A model generated the notes under the pieces. It had not been told where the DNA came from, ran no database searches, and worked only from the letters and a program-made list of their open reading frames with translations. DNA of 64,000 nt, taken from the NCBI GenBank assembly GCA_028753945.1, contig JAPNXP010000002.1, positions 7,254,001 through 7,318,000 on the forward strand, in the 5' to 3' direction. Source of the stretch: Hexactinellida sp. DTS-2022 (lineage: Eukaryota > Porifera > Hexactinellida). A program made the translations under genes and the position numbers. Shown one piece after another: positions 34,973-46,786 of this stretch (the stretch's first letter is position 1; each line of letters opens with the position of its first letter).

Positions 34973-36161
34973 GGCCCGTATTCACTAAGAAGTTAAGTAC
35001 GTACTTTAAGTACGTACTTAGTACTTAAGTAGTATTCACTAAGATTGGTATTCACTAAGATTTAAGTGTACTTAAGTGCATACTTAAGTACAAAACTTAA
35101 GTAACCTACTAAGTTGACTTAACTTATAAAGAATTTTCTTTTATTGACTCTTTAGACGTTGGTGTTTAATTGGAACATTGTAATAGATTTCTAGTAGTAC
35201 TTGCTTTACTTTAGGGGAAGTTTGTGATTCTATTTTCAACATTTATTACAATTGGTTGTTGTTTTCTAAAAGTCTGTTTTTTCTCAAGCACAAAAATCCC
35301 TGGAACTTCATTGAGAATATTCTTTTTAAAGTTAAGAGAATACAGCAAGCTATTACAATAGCAATCCATACACTAATATGCTATGCTATTAAATATAATT
35401 CAATAAATATAATTAATTTCTTACTTAAGTACGTACTTAGTTAAGGTTCAGGTATACTCTAGAGCACTTCTACCAAAAGTATTTACCCAATTTAACTCAA
35501 TTTTTTACAGCGTATATACTTCTTCTTCAGGATGCCAAAAATACAATAATATTGGCATATATACTAAGAGAGGAAAAATCTTTTTTTAAATTTTCCCACT
35601 ATTGGGTAGAAGATCAATCAGCAAAGATGAACAAGACCAAGAATATTATTGATTGAATGTGTTTAGCTGGATGTAATAAATCTTTTGAGTGCAGGAATTG
35701 TGAATATCTGGATTTTTCTGGATTTCAAATACTTTTATGTGATGTCTATTTTCAAATGAAGATTTTCCTTATCCAAAATCAAAAAAACAGATGAACTATT
35801 CATATTAGGCTAAATCGCAGCACTGAAAAGTTGTATCTCTAAGAGATCTCTCCGAAACCGTTGAGTTTTTGATTCTACGACCAAAATTGACAAAATGACC
35901 TATTACACAAAACTGAAAATGTTGGTTTTGAGATAGAGGCTTTTGAAAAAATAATTTACATCAATAATACCTAGATTGAGGTGACCAAAGTGTGTCAAAC
36001 TGGAAGAATAATAGGAATTTCTCTTAGAAATCTCTTGAGAGTACACATTGGTGTCAATACAATCCGAAAATGCAATAAAAACGAGATTTACAATATTTGG
36101 GATTTTATCGAAATTTTGGGATTATGTAGAGTATACCTGAACCTTAAGTATGTACTTAACT
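34973..36161. mobile_element. Palindromic MITE J (AAGTACGTACTT ends), holding A4
   Basis: Starts near GGGCCCGTATTCACTAAG and is full of AAGTACGTACTT, ACTTAAGT and TTCACTAAG words in both directions. The right side (TTACTTAAGTACGTACTTAG, then GTATGTACTTAAC beyond A4) mirrors the left. Ends and target duplication are not certain. Confidence 0.6.
35445..36143 (-). mobile_element. TTAA element A4
   Basis: TTAA flanks at 35441-35444 and 36144-36147. Starts GGTTCAGGTATACTCTAGAG, the right-hand end of A1 to A3, so it lies inverted relative to them. 699 bp, and very close to A5. Confidence 0.9.
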
Positions 36162-36209
36162 TTGTAGAGACGTTCTATAGAAACTGGCCATATTTAACTT
36201 CCTGACTCC
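36162..36209. repeat. TTAA element G3, terminal fragment
   Basis: CTTTGTAGAGACGTTCTATA through GAAACTGGCCATATTTAACT to TGACTCC, followed by TTAA at 36210-36213. It equals the last 50 bp of G1. Confidence 0.75.
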
Positions 36210-36213
36210 TTAA

Positions 36214-36797
36214 TTACAAATACATATACAATTCAGAAAAGAAACGATGCTAATTCAACAAATTCTAATACGATGCGACTCGACCATGGTTAGTATATTT
36301 AACAGAATTCTCTATCCCCCAGTCTCGGTCCCTAACTAATAGAAGAGTGATTTATCTGAAATTCACATTTCGATGATTTAATCAAACCATGTCAAATTGC
36401 ATAGAACGCCTTTAGACAAAATAAAAGTCTGGACATCTATGAGTTGGACTTTTCCATTGTTGTTGGGTAAAAACATATATTCATCTAAATCGTGTATGAA
36501 TATCATGAACTTATCATCGGTATATCGTTAATATACTATTTGAATATTTTAAATACTTTTTCATAGTATTTGAATATAAATTCAATTACTCTCATTACAG
36601 CAAGTTAAAATAAAAATACAAAACAAATACTTTTTAAAAATAATTTAAATACTCTCAAATACAAATACATGATATGAGTTTGACCTCTAATCTAATTGAC
36701 ATTATAGTCAATTATTGCTGTTGTCGAAATCTGAGTCAGGCACGTGGGTTAAACGCATTATAAATATATTTTGTACTATCATACTTATATCACTTAC
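36214..36797. other. Gene-free spacer
   Basis: AT-rich sequence with no repeat ends or coding that I can recognise. Confidence 0.4.
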
Positions 36798-36801
36798 TTA
36801 A

Positions 36802-37070
36802 GGATGCTTCGTGTGAAATTTAAGGTTTTTTAGACACAAAATTGAAATGCGAGTTTATTCTTTGAAATGAAGCTAATATATCATAAAATTATGTGATAAT
36901 TGAAATTTTTTGTAGAAATATTCTGCAAAGTCTTCAGAATGTCAATTTGGTGACGTCATTATATCATGATTTAGCTTTTTTAAATATTGCAATTGACTTT
37001 CCTTTGTTTTATATGTAATATATTGTGCATTTAAATACTTCAATTATATAAACTAGCATTATTAACGCTA
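36802..37070 (+). mobile_element. TTAA element C3, 5' part
   Basis: TTAA at 36798-36801, then GGATGCTTCGTGTGAAATTT. It follows C1 closely (AATTGAAATGCGAGTTTA, TTTGGTGACGTCATTAT) for about 270 bp, then the match is lost. No right end found. Confidence 0.72.
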
Positions 37071-37328
37071 TTGCACTCGATTTTGATGGAAAGCGTGAAT
37101 TATAGAGCCAAGATTAATACAGCGATTATGCTGTATTTCCCTAAATAATTCTGACAATACATGACAAGCATATGAGCAATTTCAAATTTCTTTCAACGAT
37201 ACTTTTTAGTAGGTATTTTTTGAAATTATAAAATTATCCTCTAAATCAATCTTGTATACGAAAACAATTTTTCCAGGTGTCATAACGATCTTAGATTATA
37301 CCGAATTGCACTATGGAACACCCTAAAT

Positions 37329-37896
37329 CAGGGGTGCCCAACCTGTGATTCGCGAATCAAATGTGATTCTTTTCCAGAAAAATATGATTCGCGAAACATT
37401 TTGTTGCTTCTTTTTTAAATATACTATAATTTTTGAAAACAGCATTTTACATATTTTATTGTAAATAAAATTTTTATTCAATACATTTAAAATTGATGAT
37501 TCTACAAATATAATTAAGTTTTTTCAATATTTTAAATCGTTCGTTTATTCTTCCAAAAATCTTTGAGTACTATTGTAACTTCATTCATGGAAGTCAAGGA
37601 AGATTGTGTGATCAAAAATATGTTTTGTTGGTATTTCTTTACAACATTTAATGGACTCATTGACAATTTTGTATCCAATTGCAAGCAGTACCAACCATCA
37701 CATTGATAATAATTCTATATTATTTTATTTATTATAATAAATATATTAGAAATACATTTGATAACACCTGCTTTTTGTATAATTAATATTAGTTGGTAAA
37801 TCAGGGGGTTTATGGGACCTCGTTGTGGTCTATGATTCGAAAATTATATATCATTTGAAATGTGATTCACCACATGATTAAGGTAGTGCAGCCCTG
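37329..37896. mobile_element. hAT MITE H5
   Basis: A perfect 8-bp duplication CCCTAAAT (37321-37328, 37897-37904). Ends CAGGGGTGCCCAACC and TAGTGCAGCCCTG. Length 568 bp, AT-rich core, no coding. Confidence 0.9.
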
Positions 37897-37904
37897 CCCT
37901 AAAT

Positions 37905-39650
37905 GATCTACTTGAGAATCAAGGTCTTCATTTTTAGCTCTCAGATCTTGAAAAACAGTTTTATGGCAGTATAATACGGAAAACGACGAGAATTCAGTGT
38001 TTTTTTCCTCTTTAAGGTGACAAAAGCGTCCTAAAATTCTCAAAAAACAGTGAATCAAAAATGTATTCACATTAGAGTTAGTTTACTTGTTCTCAACACG
38101 CTATTAAATTTTCTAACAAATTAATTTGATAGTTTTTGAAGGAAAATTTTATCCCTGAGCCACTTTTCGCAAACTCCACTATTATTTTGTGTCGAAGTGG
38201 AAAAGTCCAGAATTTGAAAGTGCGACTTAAAGGAGTTCCATATCTGCATAAAATAGATAATGTAATTTGAAATAGAATGAGATCATTTTTAGTAATTTAG
38301 AGCTAATCTCGTTCTCATTTGGATCAGAAGTTTGATTTTTGTCACATAATCAATTATTGCCACTCTGCCACCACCATATATGGGCATTTGAAATCTGAAC
38401 ACATCGTTCGAATCAACATATATTCCCAAAAGGTTATCCAATGAGTAAGAAATAGTATCATGATGTGATAGGAATTTTTGAGCTAATCTCTGCTGTCCAT
38501 AGATCAAGAGTTAGAAAATTTGCTTCGTCATCATAATTGGTCACATCAAATTACCATATATGGTCATTTGAAAATTTTAGACACCTAGGGTCCCAAAATG
38601 TATTATATACGTATAGAAAGTCAGGTATTTACAGTATTTTCTGATGGCTATAATCATTTTATCTCAAAGCGTTTCTGAAATATCAACAGGTGTGAAATGT
38701 GTCATTTTTTGCTCCCTTCTAATTTTCAAAGTCCATAACCTATCGAATAATGATTGGATCGTCGTCTCATTCTGTTCTAAAATGCTATTTCAATCTTTTT
38801 ATCAACAAATCGGAAGTTATATAATGCATTATTGTATATTTGAGGGACTTGAGGTGTGAAAATATGACAAAAAAGACAAAACCTAGGTCTTAAATTGGTC
38901 ATAACTCATGATATATTAGTGGAAAAGTGTTGAAACCAAATGCTACATATAGATAAGAAGCTTATACATTAATATCAAGAATAACAGAGTTATTCTTCAG
39001 GCCAATGTACCACAGTAATATAAGATCACCGGTTACTGCCATAGCCCCCTTCTTCTTTTAACATGAAACTATATTTTCAGTATAATATACTTAAACTCGC
39101 AAAAATGAAATGAGCAAATTAAATATTAAATTTCTGTTCATTATAAGGTAATTAGAATAGTTCGTTACAGATTCTGATTTCATATTTTTTGAATACTACA
39201 TCGCCGAATTCCTATTGGTGCTTGAATTTTAATCATCAACGTAAACATAACATTCTTCTGGTAGCATATTATCGACATTTTTAAATATCTTGAATAGTTA
39301 AAAAATTTTTAACATTGTAATTTTTTCCTCTTGACTCTTCCACTTGCTACTTATGGCTGTATTTCTTTAGAAAATTATCAAACTCTAATTGATAAATTTA
39401 TACACGACACTCACCTCTAGTGGCTCCCCCCAACTGGGACACAAGCTAATATTAGTACTAACTCTATAGGTATTAAGGATACCGAGGCTAATTTTGGCTA
39501 ATTTTAACATTTTTGTATGGGATTTCTGAACAAATTTATTCAGAACTCTCCAATTGCAATTGCACCGTGACTGGACGTTGATAATACGCCTTTTTAAAAT
39601 TTACTCGGGAACATTCTAAATTATAGTCTCTTCAGGATAGTTCAAAAACC
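37905..39650. other. Gene-free, with repeat F3 at 38280-38640
   Basis: F3 carries GAGCTAATCTC and CATATATGG segments twice and TCATCATAATTGGTCACATC, as in F1 and F2. The open frame 38644-38859 (+) is unrecognised. Confidence 0.45.
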
Positions 39651-40055
39651 TTGAAATCCAGCACACAGGGGTCAAAAAATGTGCCACAAATACAAGTCCC
39701 TCAAATTACTTCATATTCGACATCCAAAAATGGATAAAGACATTTTAGAATGTTTATCAACAGTAGATCCACAAAATTTTGCAATTTTGCAAATTTAATT
39801 TTTATGACTATATATGGGCATATGGATGTGACAATTTTTGATGACGCAGCAAATATTTATCTCACGAATGACAAGTCGTGGCGACTAGCTCTAACCATGT
39901 AATGACATCTATTTGCCAAGACAAATCCATTAGGCCACTATGTGGAACTCCAAATCTGAAGATTTAAGATATACGATACTGAAAACCATATATGGAGGTT
40001 TTTTTGGGACAATTTGATGACGCAAGCAACCAGGGGGTTTAGTGGCTTTTTGTCC
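39650..40055 (+). mobile_element. TTAA element G4, internal part
   Basis: Matches the interior of G1: TATCTCACGAATGACAAGTC, then CATATATGGAGG, ACAATTTGATGACG and TTTTTGTCCGA. It ends abruptly at TTTTAAAG, where element B4 begins. Its left limit is uncertain. Confidence 0.6.
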
Positions 40056-40057
40056 GA

Positions 40058-40534
40058 TTTTAAAGATTATAAGCGTAAGGATTTGGTAGACGGTTTACAT
40101 TTTTGAATTATGACTTGGAATTTTTTTTATCAAGCATTTAATCAAATTTCGCATAAAAAGATGACCTTTTTATTCATTTTTTGGTTTCAAAAGGTCGCAA
40201 TATTTTTTATTTAGATCTTATCAAAATTCTAAACCGCCCACCAACCGCCCATAACGATGATCTATCTGATAGATCACACAGTACAGGTCTTTAGCAAATA
40301 ATGATCTTGCAAACCACACACTTATCAGGTGGAGTCTGAAAAAATCCCCCTATGGGACTTTTGTATTAGCATAATACTGCAAGCCCAATAATTTCGAATT
40401 TATAGAAGATAATTAGATTTCGTTTTCAGTTTCGATATAGCTATAATGTCTTCCATCATATATGTGAAATTCAAACTCCCACCTTCAAAACTAAATTCAT
40501 GTGTTTTTTTGGGTGAATCTGCCGTAATTTAACC
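40058..40534 (+). mobile_element. TTAA element B4, 3' two-thirds
   Basis: From AAAGATTATAAGCG to CTGCCGTAATTTAACC, followed by TTAA at 40535-40538. Nearly identical to B1 over this span. It begins at the very TTAA where D3 entered B3. Confidence 0.82.
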
Positions 40535-40538
40535 TTAA

Positions 40539-40999
40539 ACTTTTGATTCAATCGTCAAACAATTTTGTCACGTTATAAAACAGAATGTGTTGCATGTCTC
40601 TAGAAATTTTTATAATTTTCGCATTTAATCTGACCCAGCCAATAACAAAAATGTAACCTACAATGCTGCGTCATTGCACATATTGAGGTTTGATGATTTA
40701 ATCTCACCTACATTATTTCCGAAATTGCATACTTGATTAATCCAGTTTGGCTTCCATCAGTTTATTTCTATTCGTGATGTATTTAGCTTACGTCAATCAC
40801 ATAAGCATAATATTACTATCAAAGTAATTCAACTATTTACAAACAATTTACTACTATGCTGTTAAAATCCTGGGTTAGTAATAACATTAATTGATTAATT
40901 AATTAATTGACATACTGGGGTCCCAAATAGCAGCATACTGAATTGAGTACGTGTAATTTACCAGTCACAGGCTTAACTTATTTAATATGAGTTATATTT
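40539..40999. other. Gene-free spacer
   Basis: AT-rich, no recognised feature. Confidence 0.4.
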
Positions 41000-41126
41000 G
41001 AGTTGAGTAAGGCCGCGAAGCGGCCGTTAATTGTTTTGCATAGTGTCTAATGCGAACGAACAAAGGTCGCTTCGCGACCTTTGTGAGAGAGTGATCCGTC
41101 GCGAAGCGACCGAGACTGAAGCCTCG
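41000..41126 (+). mobile_element. Helitron Hel2, 3' end
   Basis: Hairpin ACAAAGGTCGC (41060-41070) with GCGACCTTTGT (41074-41084), then GTGAGAGAGTGATCCGTCGC and the terminus GAAGCCTCG followed by T. It matches Hel1 from about 41050 to the end. The 5' end is not recognised. Confidence 0.75.
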
Positions 41127-41204
41127 TATACATAAAAGCGAATTTATTTACTAAAGCAGATTCGTATCAATAGTAAAACCTATATTCATTAAGGATGACC
41201 TAAT

Positions 41205-41323
41205 GAAACCATATTCGAATATCCCATGGGGATCCCCAGACGGGAAAATTTGATTGCCATTCCCATCCCATTCCCATGGGTATGGGGATCCCCATGGGAA
41301 TTCCCATACCCACGGCAACCCTG
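41205..41323 (-). mobile_element. hAT-like fragment with CCCATGGG palindromes
   Basis: On the minus strand it starts CAGGGTTGCCGTGGGTATGG and runs into GGGAATTCCCATGGGGATCC repeats. A related fragment is at 58962-59149. The left terminus is lost, so no duplication can be shown. Confidence 0.5.
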
Positions 41324-41634
41324 CCAATATTTCATTATGTACATTGCATAATGCGCATGAGAGAGGGTAAAATTCATTTAGGCCTTCAGCGCACTGAGAA
41401 TCTGGATCGCAGTCAGGAGAAGTGGGCAATGTTTGTGCTGGGAATTTTTTAAAATAGCGGCTGGGAAATCTTAGGTTTTTTAGCGGAACGCTCAGAATAA
41501 GACATTTATTATTTTCAAGAATTATTAGAGTCAGAACACGAATTAGCAAATTATTAGATCTATAATTTATTGAATTACTAGAATCTTGACTTTGTATTTA
41601 TGGTTGGAAACATATTCAGTGTATATTATTAGCA

Positions 41635-42553
41635 CTGTTGTATGACAGTTTTACTACCATGACAAACTTACTACCTCTATTACTAGTACCATGGATGTTC
41701 TCTATCCATGACACTTTTACTACCTTACATAACAGAATTACTACCCTTTGATCTTGACTTGACTATTACTATGCACTTTTATTTAATGCTTTCTTTCTTT
41801 CTTATACTTGACTAAATACAAACAGTATGTATTCAAATATAGGAAATGGTACTATTTTTGAAAAAATTGAGCAATGCTCAATTATTTATTTAATTGACAT
41901 TTCCACATCCGCCTTCCCCGTATTCATTATTCACTAGGTTAATTTATATGTATAGCATTGTGAACGGTATAGCAAATAGATAATTATTCTTACATCGGAG
42001 ATAGGACCTTTTAAAATGGATTTAACATGACAATGCATAACCTATTGGGAAATCTGATAATATATTACGCTCTACTCAATAATCATTGCATCACTGAAGC
42101 TGTCTGTGTAAAAAAAGTTGTGGTATTACTATGTTTCATGTCAATAACTTCACCAAGTTGATAGCCTGAGGCATCCATTTTAAAGTTTCGTCTCGCGAAT
42201 TTCAATAAATCGCTCGGCAAAATTTCATGGGAAAGAGAATTCATTAGCTTTGAATATTCAGAGATATTTATTATTGTATGTGATCTCTTGAATCAAGACT
42301 ATAATTTGTGTACTTTCTTAAATTGATGAGCAGAATAAATAATATAAATGAATTACCATTTCCTATATTTGAATACATACTGTTGGTATTTAGTCAAGTA
42401 TAAGAAAGAAAGAAAGCATTAAATAAAAGTGCATAGTAATAGTCAAGTCATGATCAAAAGGTAGTAATTCTGTCATGTAAGGTAGTAAATCTGTCATGGA
42501 TAGAGAACATCCATGGTACTAGTAATATAGGTAGTAAAACTGTCATACAACAG
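41635..42553. mobile_element. Element L with 215-bp inverted ends
   Basis: The left arm begins CTGTTGTATGACAGTTTTAC and runs to ATATAGGAAATGGTA (about 41850). The right arm is its inverse from about 42345 and ends GTAAAACTGTCATACAACAG. Both arms carry GAAAGAAAG and GTCATGGATAGAGAACATCC. The core of about 500 bp is non-coding. No clear target duplication, so the superfamily is open; long arms suggest a Mutator-like MITE (inference). Confidence 0.82.
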
Positions 42554-43573
42554 ACCCTTTAATTGTTCAATTAACAAATAACATGAAATTATGGATTCTA
42601 TATTAGATCATTTCGAAATGCAGACATGGAAGGATTCAAAATATAAATGATATTACTATTCATTTCAATTTGTGTATTTGACATATTGAATGAACTAGTA
42701 CAACGGCCCCCCCGCTTTTTTGGTCAACCTGACGCCCCTGAATATAGGGACGGACGGGGATGATAAACAAGTTATTTATTTTATATGGCCTAATATATAA
42801 AATCAACGGGTACTACCATAGCCTTCATCTTCTTTTATGCCCCTTATTTCCAAATCTTTGACATATTCATAATTATTTGACGTAAACCTAAATATTTTGA
42901 GCTGTAGAGTCCGAATTTCTCGATTTTGGGACGCAATAGATGACAGTGCTCTTATAACTTGTTATAACTATTTCTATTAAGTTTACACTCTCGCAGTTCC
43001 CCACCTCTAATATACGGGAAACTTCCTCAACCGTGCACCCTTATTGTTTTAAATCCAAGCTTTATATGTTTTCATTTAACCTATTATGGAGTTTAATGAC
43101 AAAATTATATAACAATACATATCTTAAACTATCCAAAACCCGTTAATAATGCTAGTTTTGATTTTGAATAATTCTATAAAATAGGGATTAAACAATTTGG
43201 TATTGTTGCCATTGTATTTCTGAGATCTGAGTAAATTGGAAGTTGCGGGCACCCTCCGCACCACAGTCCCAGGATAAGGAAGGTTTGAGTGTACTTGTGA
43301 ATTCGAGTTTGCTTCTTTTTAATTGTATTTTTTTCCAATGGTTTGAATCAAGTAGAATACAATATTGTAATTAGTTTCACTTTACTGAATAGAATTTACT
43401 ATTGATGATATTGACAAAATATCTACTTTATATTAAATACATGATAATAACTAAACATAATTAATCTTGATCCAAGCTGGCGCAGAATGTGAATGCTGAA
43501 ACTAAATGTTAATTCAATTTCAATTTCAATTGAATATCATAATGAAGTGAATTTGATATCTTATGTGTCTATC
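42554..43573. other. Gene-free spacer
   Basis: Nothing recognisable; a C-run (GGCCCCCCCGC) at about 42705 may be part of a lost hAT end. Confidence 0.4.
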
Positions 43574-44078
43574 TACTGAGCCACTGGCGGCGGAAGCTAA
43601 AAATAACTAGGGAGGCTAACCTGTGTAACTATGTCCACCTTCAAATAGGAAAACGAAATATTTTGGCGACATATATACTCTATGACAATGATTCTATGAA
43701 TATTTTAAATCTTACGATTGGCCACAAATGACAATTAGTATTCGAAATATGTATTTGCTACATTGAGTATATCAATGTATTTACCATTGTTTAAATAATA
43801 AATATTCCAAGATCGTAGCGAGGACTGACATTTCTTTGTCATATTCTAGTTTCATGGTGAATGAAGTGATATTACAAAATTTCAATATTCAATTAATTTC
43901 TCAGATCATTCAAATGAATATCAAATCGTCAGATAAATTATAAAAAAAAACATAAAATATTTTGAATCAATTTTCAAGTCATTTCCAGACATCTAAGTCA
44001 TTATCCAAATAAATAAAGTTTTGAGAAAACAACATCAACAAATAATACAAATTTGAATATCAAGTGGCTGGCGACACT

Positions 44079-44475
44079 CAGTGGCGAAGCTAAGGTTTCG
44101 GGAGCCCGGTTCAAACACATTTTACGAAGTATGATTGAAGTATATCTTATATCTGTATATGGATAATTTTGGAACCTTTATGCATACATGGCAACCGTAT
44201 ATGGATTCCCTCTACAGTATATAATTCAATGCTTTGTCCTTTCCAAAGTGATGATTTTTATATATAAGTGTATAGTAATTCAATGGACGAGCGAGCGCAG
44301 CGAGGGAAAAAACTTTTTGGAGGTGTACAGGGATTTGGCCAATGTACAGGGGAGAATTGGAGCCCTGTACAGGACTATGACTCAAATAGGTTGACAGGTA
44401 TGCCTTTGGTGGCTCCCGAGATATCGAGGTCCCTGGTTCAATGAACCTCCTGAACCGCCTATAGCTACGCCTCTG
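44079..44475. mobile_element. hAT MITE H7, nested in H6
   Basis: Target duplication GCGACACT (44071-44078) against GTGACACT (44476-44483). Ends CAGTGGCGAAGCTAAGG and CTATAGCTACGCCTCTG. Length 397 bp. It contains an inverted Q copy. Confidence 0.78.
44310..44400 (-). repeat. Repeat Q copy
   Basis: On the minus strand reads CATACCTGTCAACCTATTTG, then GTCCTGTACAGGGCTCC, matching 604-700. Confidence 0.6.
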
Positions 44476-45188
44476 GTGACACTCTCTAACGCAGATAATT
44501 ACTGAAATGTCCTTTACTAGTATTATTAAATTAGTATAATGTATATGAGGTGAAAGTAGGGGGACTGAGCCCCCCCTAATTCAAAAGTAAGGGGGATATA
44601 GCCCCCCTAGCCCCCCTGCTCCGCCGCCCTTGTACTTAGCAACTATACCGAAGGCACAATCCACCTTCTAAGGCACAACACACCTTACACCTGCTTTTAA
44701 CTGTAGACTGCCTACTGATACACGTTGTGCCAGGAGGAAAACAGGTCGATCAAATAATTCAAATTTCAAGAAAATTGGGATTTAGACATGGTTTTGTACT
44801 CTCTATCGATTTCATTCAAAAAATCAAAATTTTCAGAAATTGTTATGATGACGTAGCAGAAAAGTGAACTGCTCCACTTGCCCGCCACTTGCTTTTCTAA
44901 ATTATAAATGTTCTAATTTCACCGTAGAAATACCCGAAAGAAGATATTAGACTAAATAATATCTATTTTAGTATATTTGGTTTGACTAATACAGAGTTGT
45001 GATAGATATAACTCAAATATATGTAATTTTTCGTAATCCATGGTTCATCAAAAACAAATTTGCCGATTTTTTTAAAAAGATGTAACTTTCGTTTAGTGAA
45101 TCGGATTTGTTCAATTTTTGAGATCTGATGACTAATAAGATAGTCGTCATTATTCAAGTTTAAAAACAAAGGATTACTTACATGTTAA

Positions 45189-46062
45189 GGTTCAGGTATA
45201 CTCTACAAAATCCCAAAATTTCGATAAACCCCATACTATGGTAAATCTCGTTTTTATTGCATTTTCGGATTGTGTGGATACCCATGTGGACTTTGACGAA
45301 ATTTCAAAGAAAAATTCCAATTATTTCTCCAGTTTGACTCACTTCGAGTTTTGAAAGAAATATTGGGGTTCTGGTGTTGGTTGCCGGTTGCAGTATACCA
45401 TGGAAACTTGATAATTTCGTGACATTGCCACATATAGGTTTTATCTTATATTTGGATAGAACAGCATATATCGCATCTTAATTTCAAATATATTGGAAGA
45501 ATATTGAAAACTCTCAATGATACAGACTTTTTAGTGTACTCTACCTAAGCCACTGCCATAGGGGACACTTTTTTCATACCTCGCTATCTCCAAACACAAT
45601 TATTGCCATTGCGGAAGTCATATTATGACTCATATACCACCTAGAAACAAAATCTCAACGGTTTTGGACAGATCTCAATTAGTTCTATCATATGAGTGCA
45701 GCGATTTCATTTGTAACTTTTATTTTTATTTTTATTTAATTTATTGATGATGAAAAAAGTGATGTCCACATTTATTGATGAAAAATTTGACTCATAAGTA
45801 ATTAAAAGAATTCTTGCACTCATATAATAGTTTAGGAGTTTCTTAATGCAATGCAACAACAATCTACACCTAATCATTAGCAGGAAAAAACCTATCCGTT
45901 CCGCAAAATACGATTTTATAGAAAAAATTTTTTTCACTGAGTTACCTAGATCGAATATTATTGCATTTTTGCCGGTTAGAAGATGAAGTAAATCCGCTGT
46001 AAAAAATTTAATTAATTCGGGTAAATAGTTTTGGTAGAAGTGCTCTAGAGTATACCTGAACC
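45189..46062 (+). mobile_element. TTAA element A3
   Basis: TTAA at 45185-45188 and 46063-46066. Ends GGTTCAGGTATACT and AGAGTATACCTGAACC. 874 bp. It directly abuts B1, sharing one TTAA. Confidence 0.92.
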
Positions 46063-46066
46063 TTAA

Positions 46067-46786
46067 GGTTAAATTACCCCACGTGAATGAAAGTTCTTGT
46101 ATTAATCTGTAATTGTGAGAAATATATACCTATCCGATACAAATCAATAAACCAAAAAGAAAATGTCCCTATCTATTATACTTTTTATTTTTTGTCGGTT
46201 TCAAAATTTGGCTAATACAAATCTCCCATAGGGCGATTTCCAAAAGTGGTGGTAGATATTATGCGGTAATTTGGCAATGCGGCCATCAATGTTTGTTTTC
46301 AGAATCAATATTTAAAGATTATAAGCGTACGGAGTAGGTAGACGGTTTACATTTTTGAATTATGACTTGGAATTTTTTTTATCGAGCATTTTATCAAATT
46401 TCGCATGAAAAGATGACCTTTTTATTCATTTTTTGGTTCCAAAAGGTCGCAATATTTTTTATTTAGATCTTATCAAAATTCTAAACCACTCACCAACCGC
46501 CCATAACGATGATCTATCTGATAGATCACACAGTACAGGTCTTTAGCAAATAATGATCTTGCAAACCACACACTTATCAGGTGGAGTCTGAAAAAATCCC
46601 CCTATGGGACTTTTGTATTAGCATAATACTGCAAGCCCAATAATTTCGAATTTATAGAAGATAATTAGATTTCGTTTTCAGTTTCGATATAGCTATAATG
46701 TCTTCCATCATATATGTGAAATTCAAACTCCCACCTTCAAAACTAAATTCATGTGTTTTTTTGGGTGAATCTGCCGTAATTTAACC
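46067..46786 (+). mobile_element. TTAA element B1 (intact reference copy)
   Basis: TTAA at 46063-46066 and 46787-46790. Ends GGTTAAATTACCCCACG and CTGCCGTAATTTAACC. 720 bp, no coding. It contains AATATTTAAAGATTATAA, the empty site for D3. Confidence 0.92.

Larger units (their letters stand above)
43582..44632. mobile_element. hAT element H6, holding H7
   Basis: Target duplication TACTGAGC (43574-43581) against TACTTAGC (44633-44640). Ends CACTGGCGGCGGAAGC and GCTCCGCCGCCCTTG. Inner flanks are G/C-run rich, as in H1. About 1051 bp with H7 nested. Confidence 0.75.
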
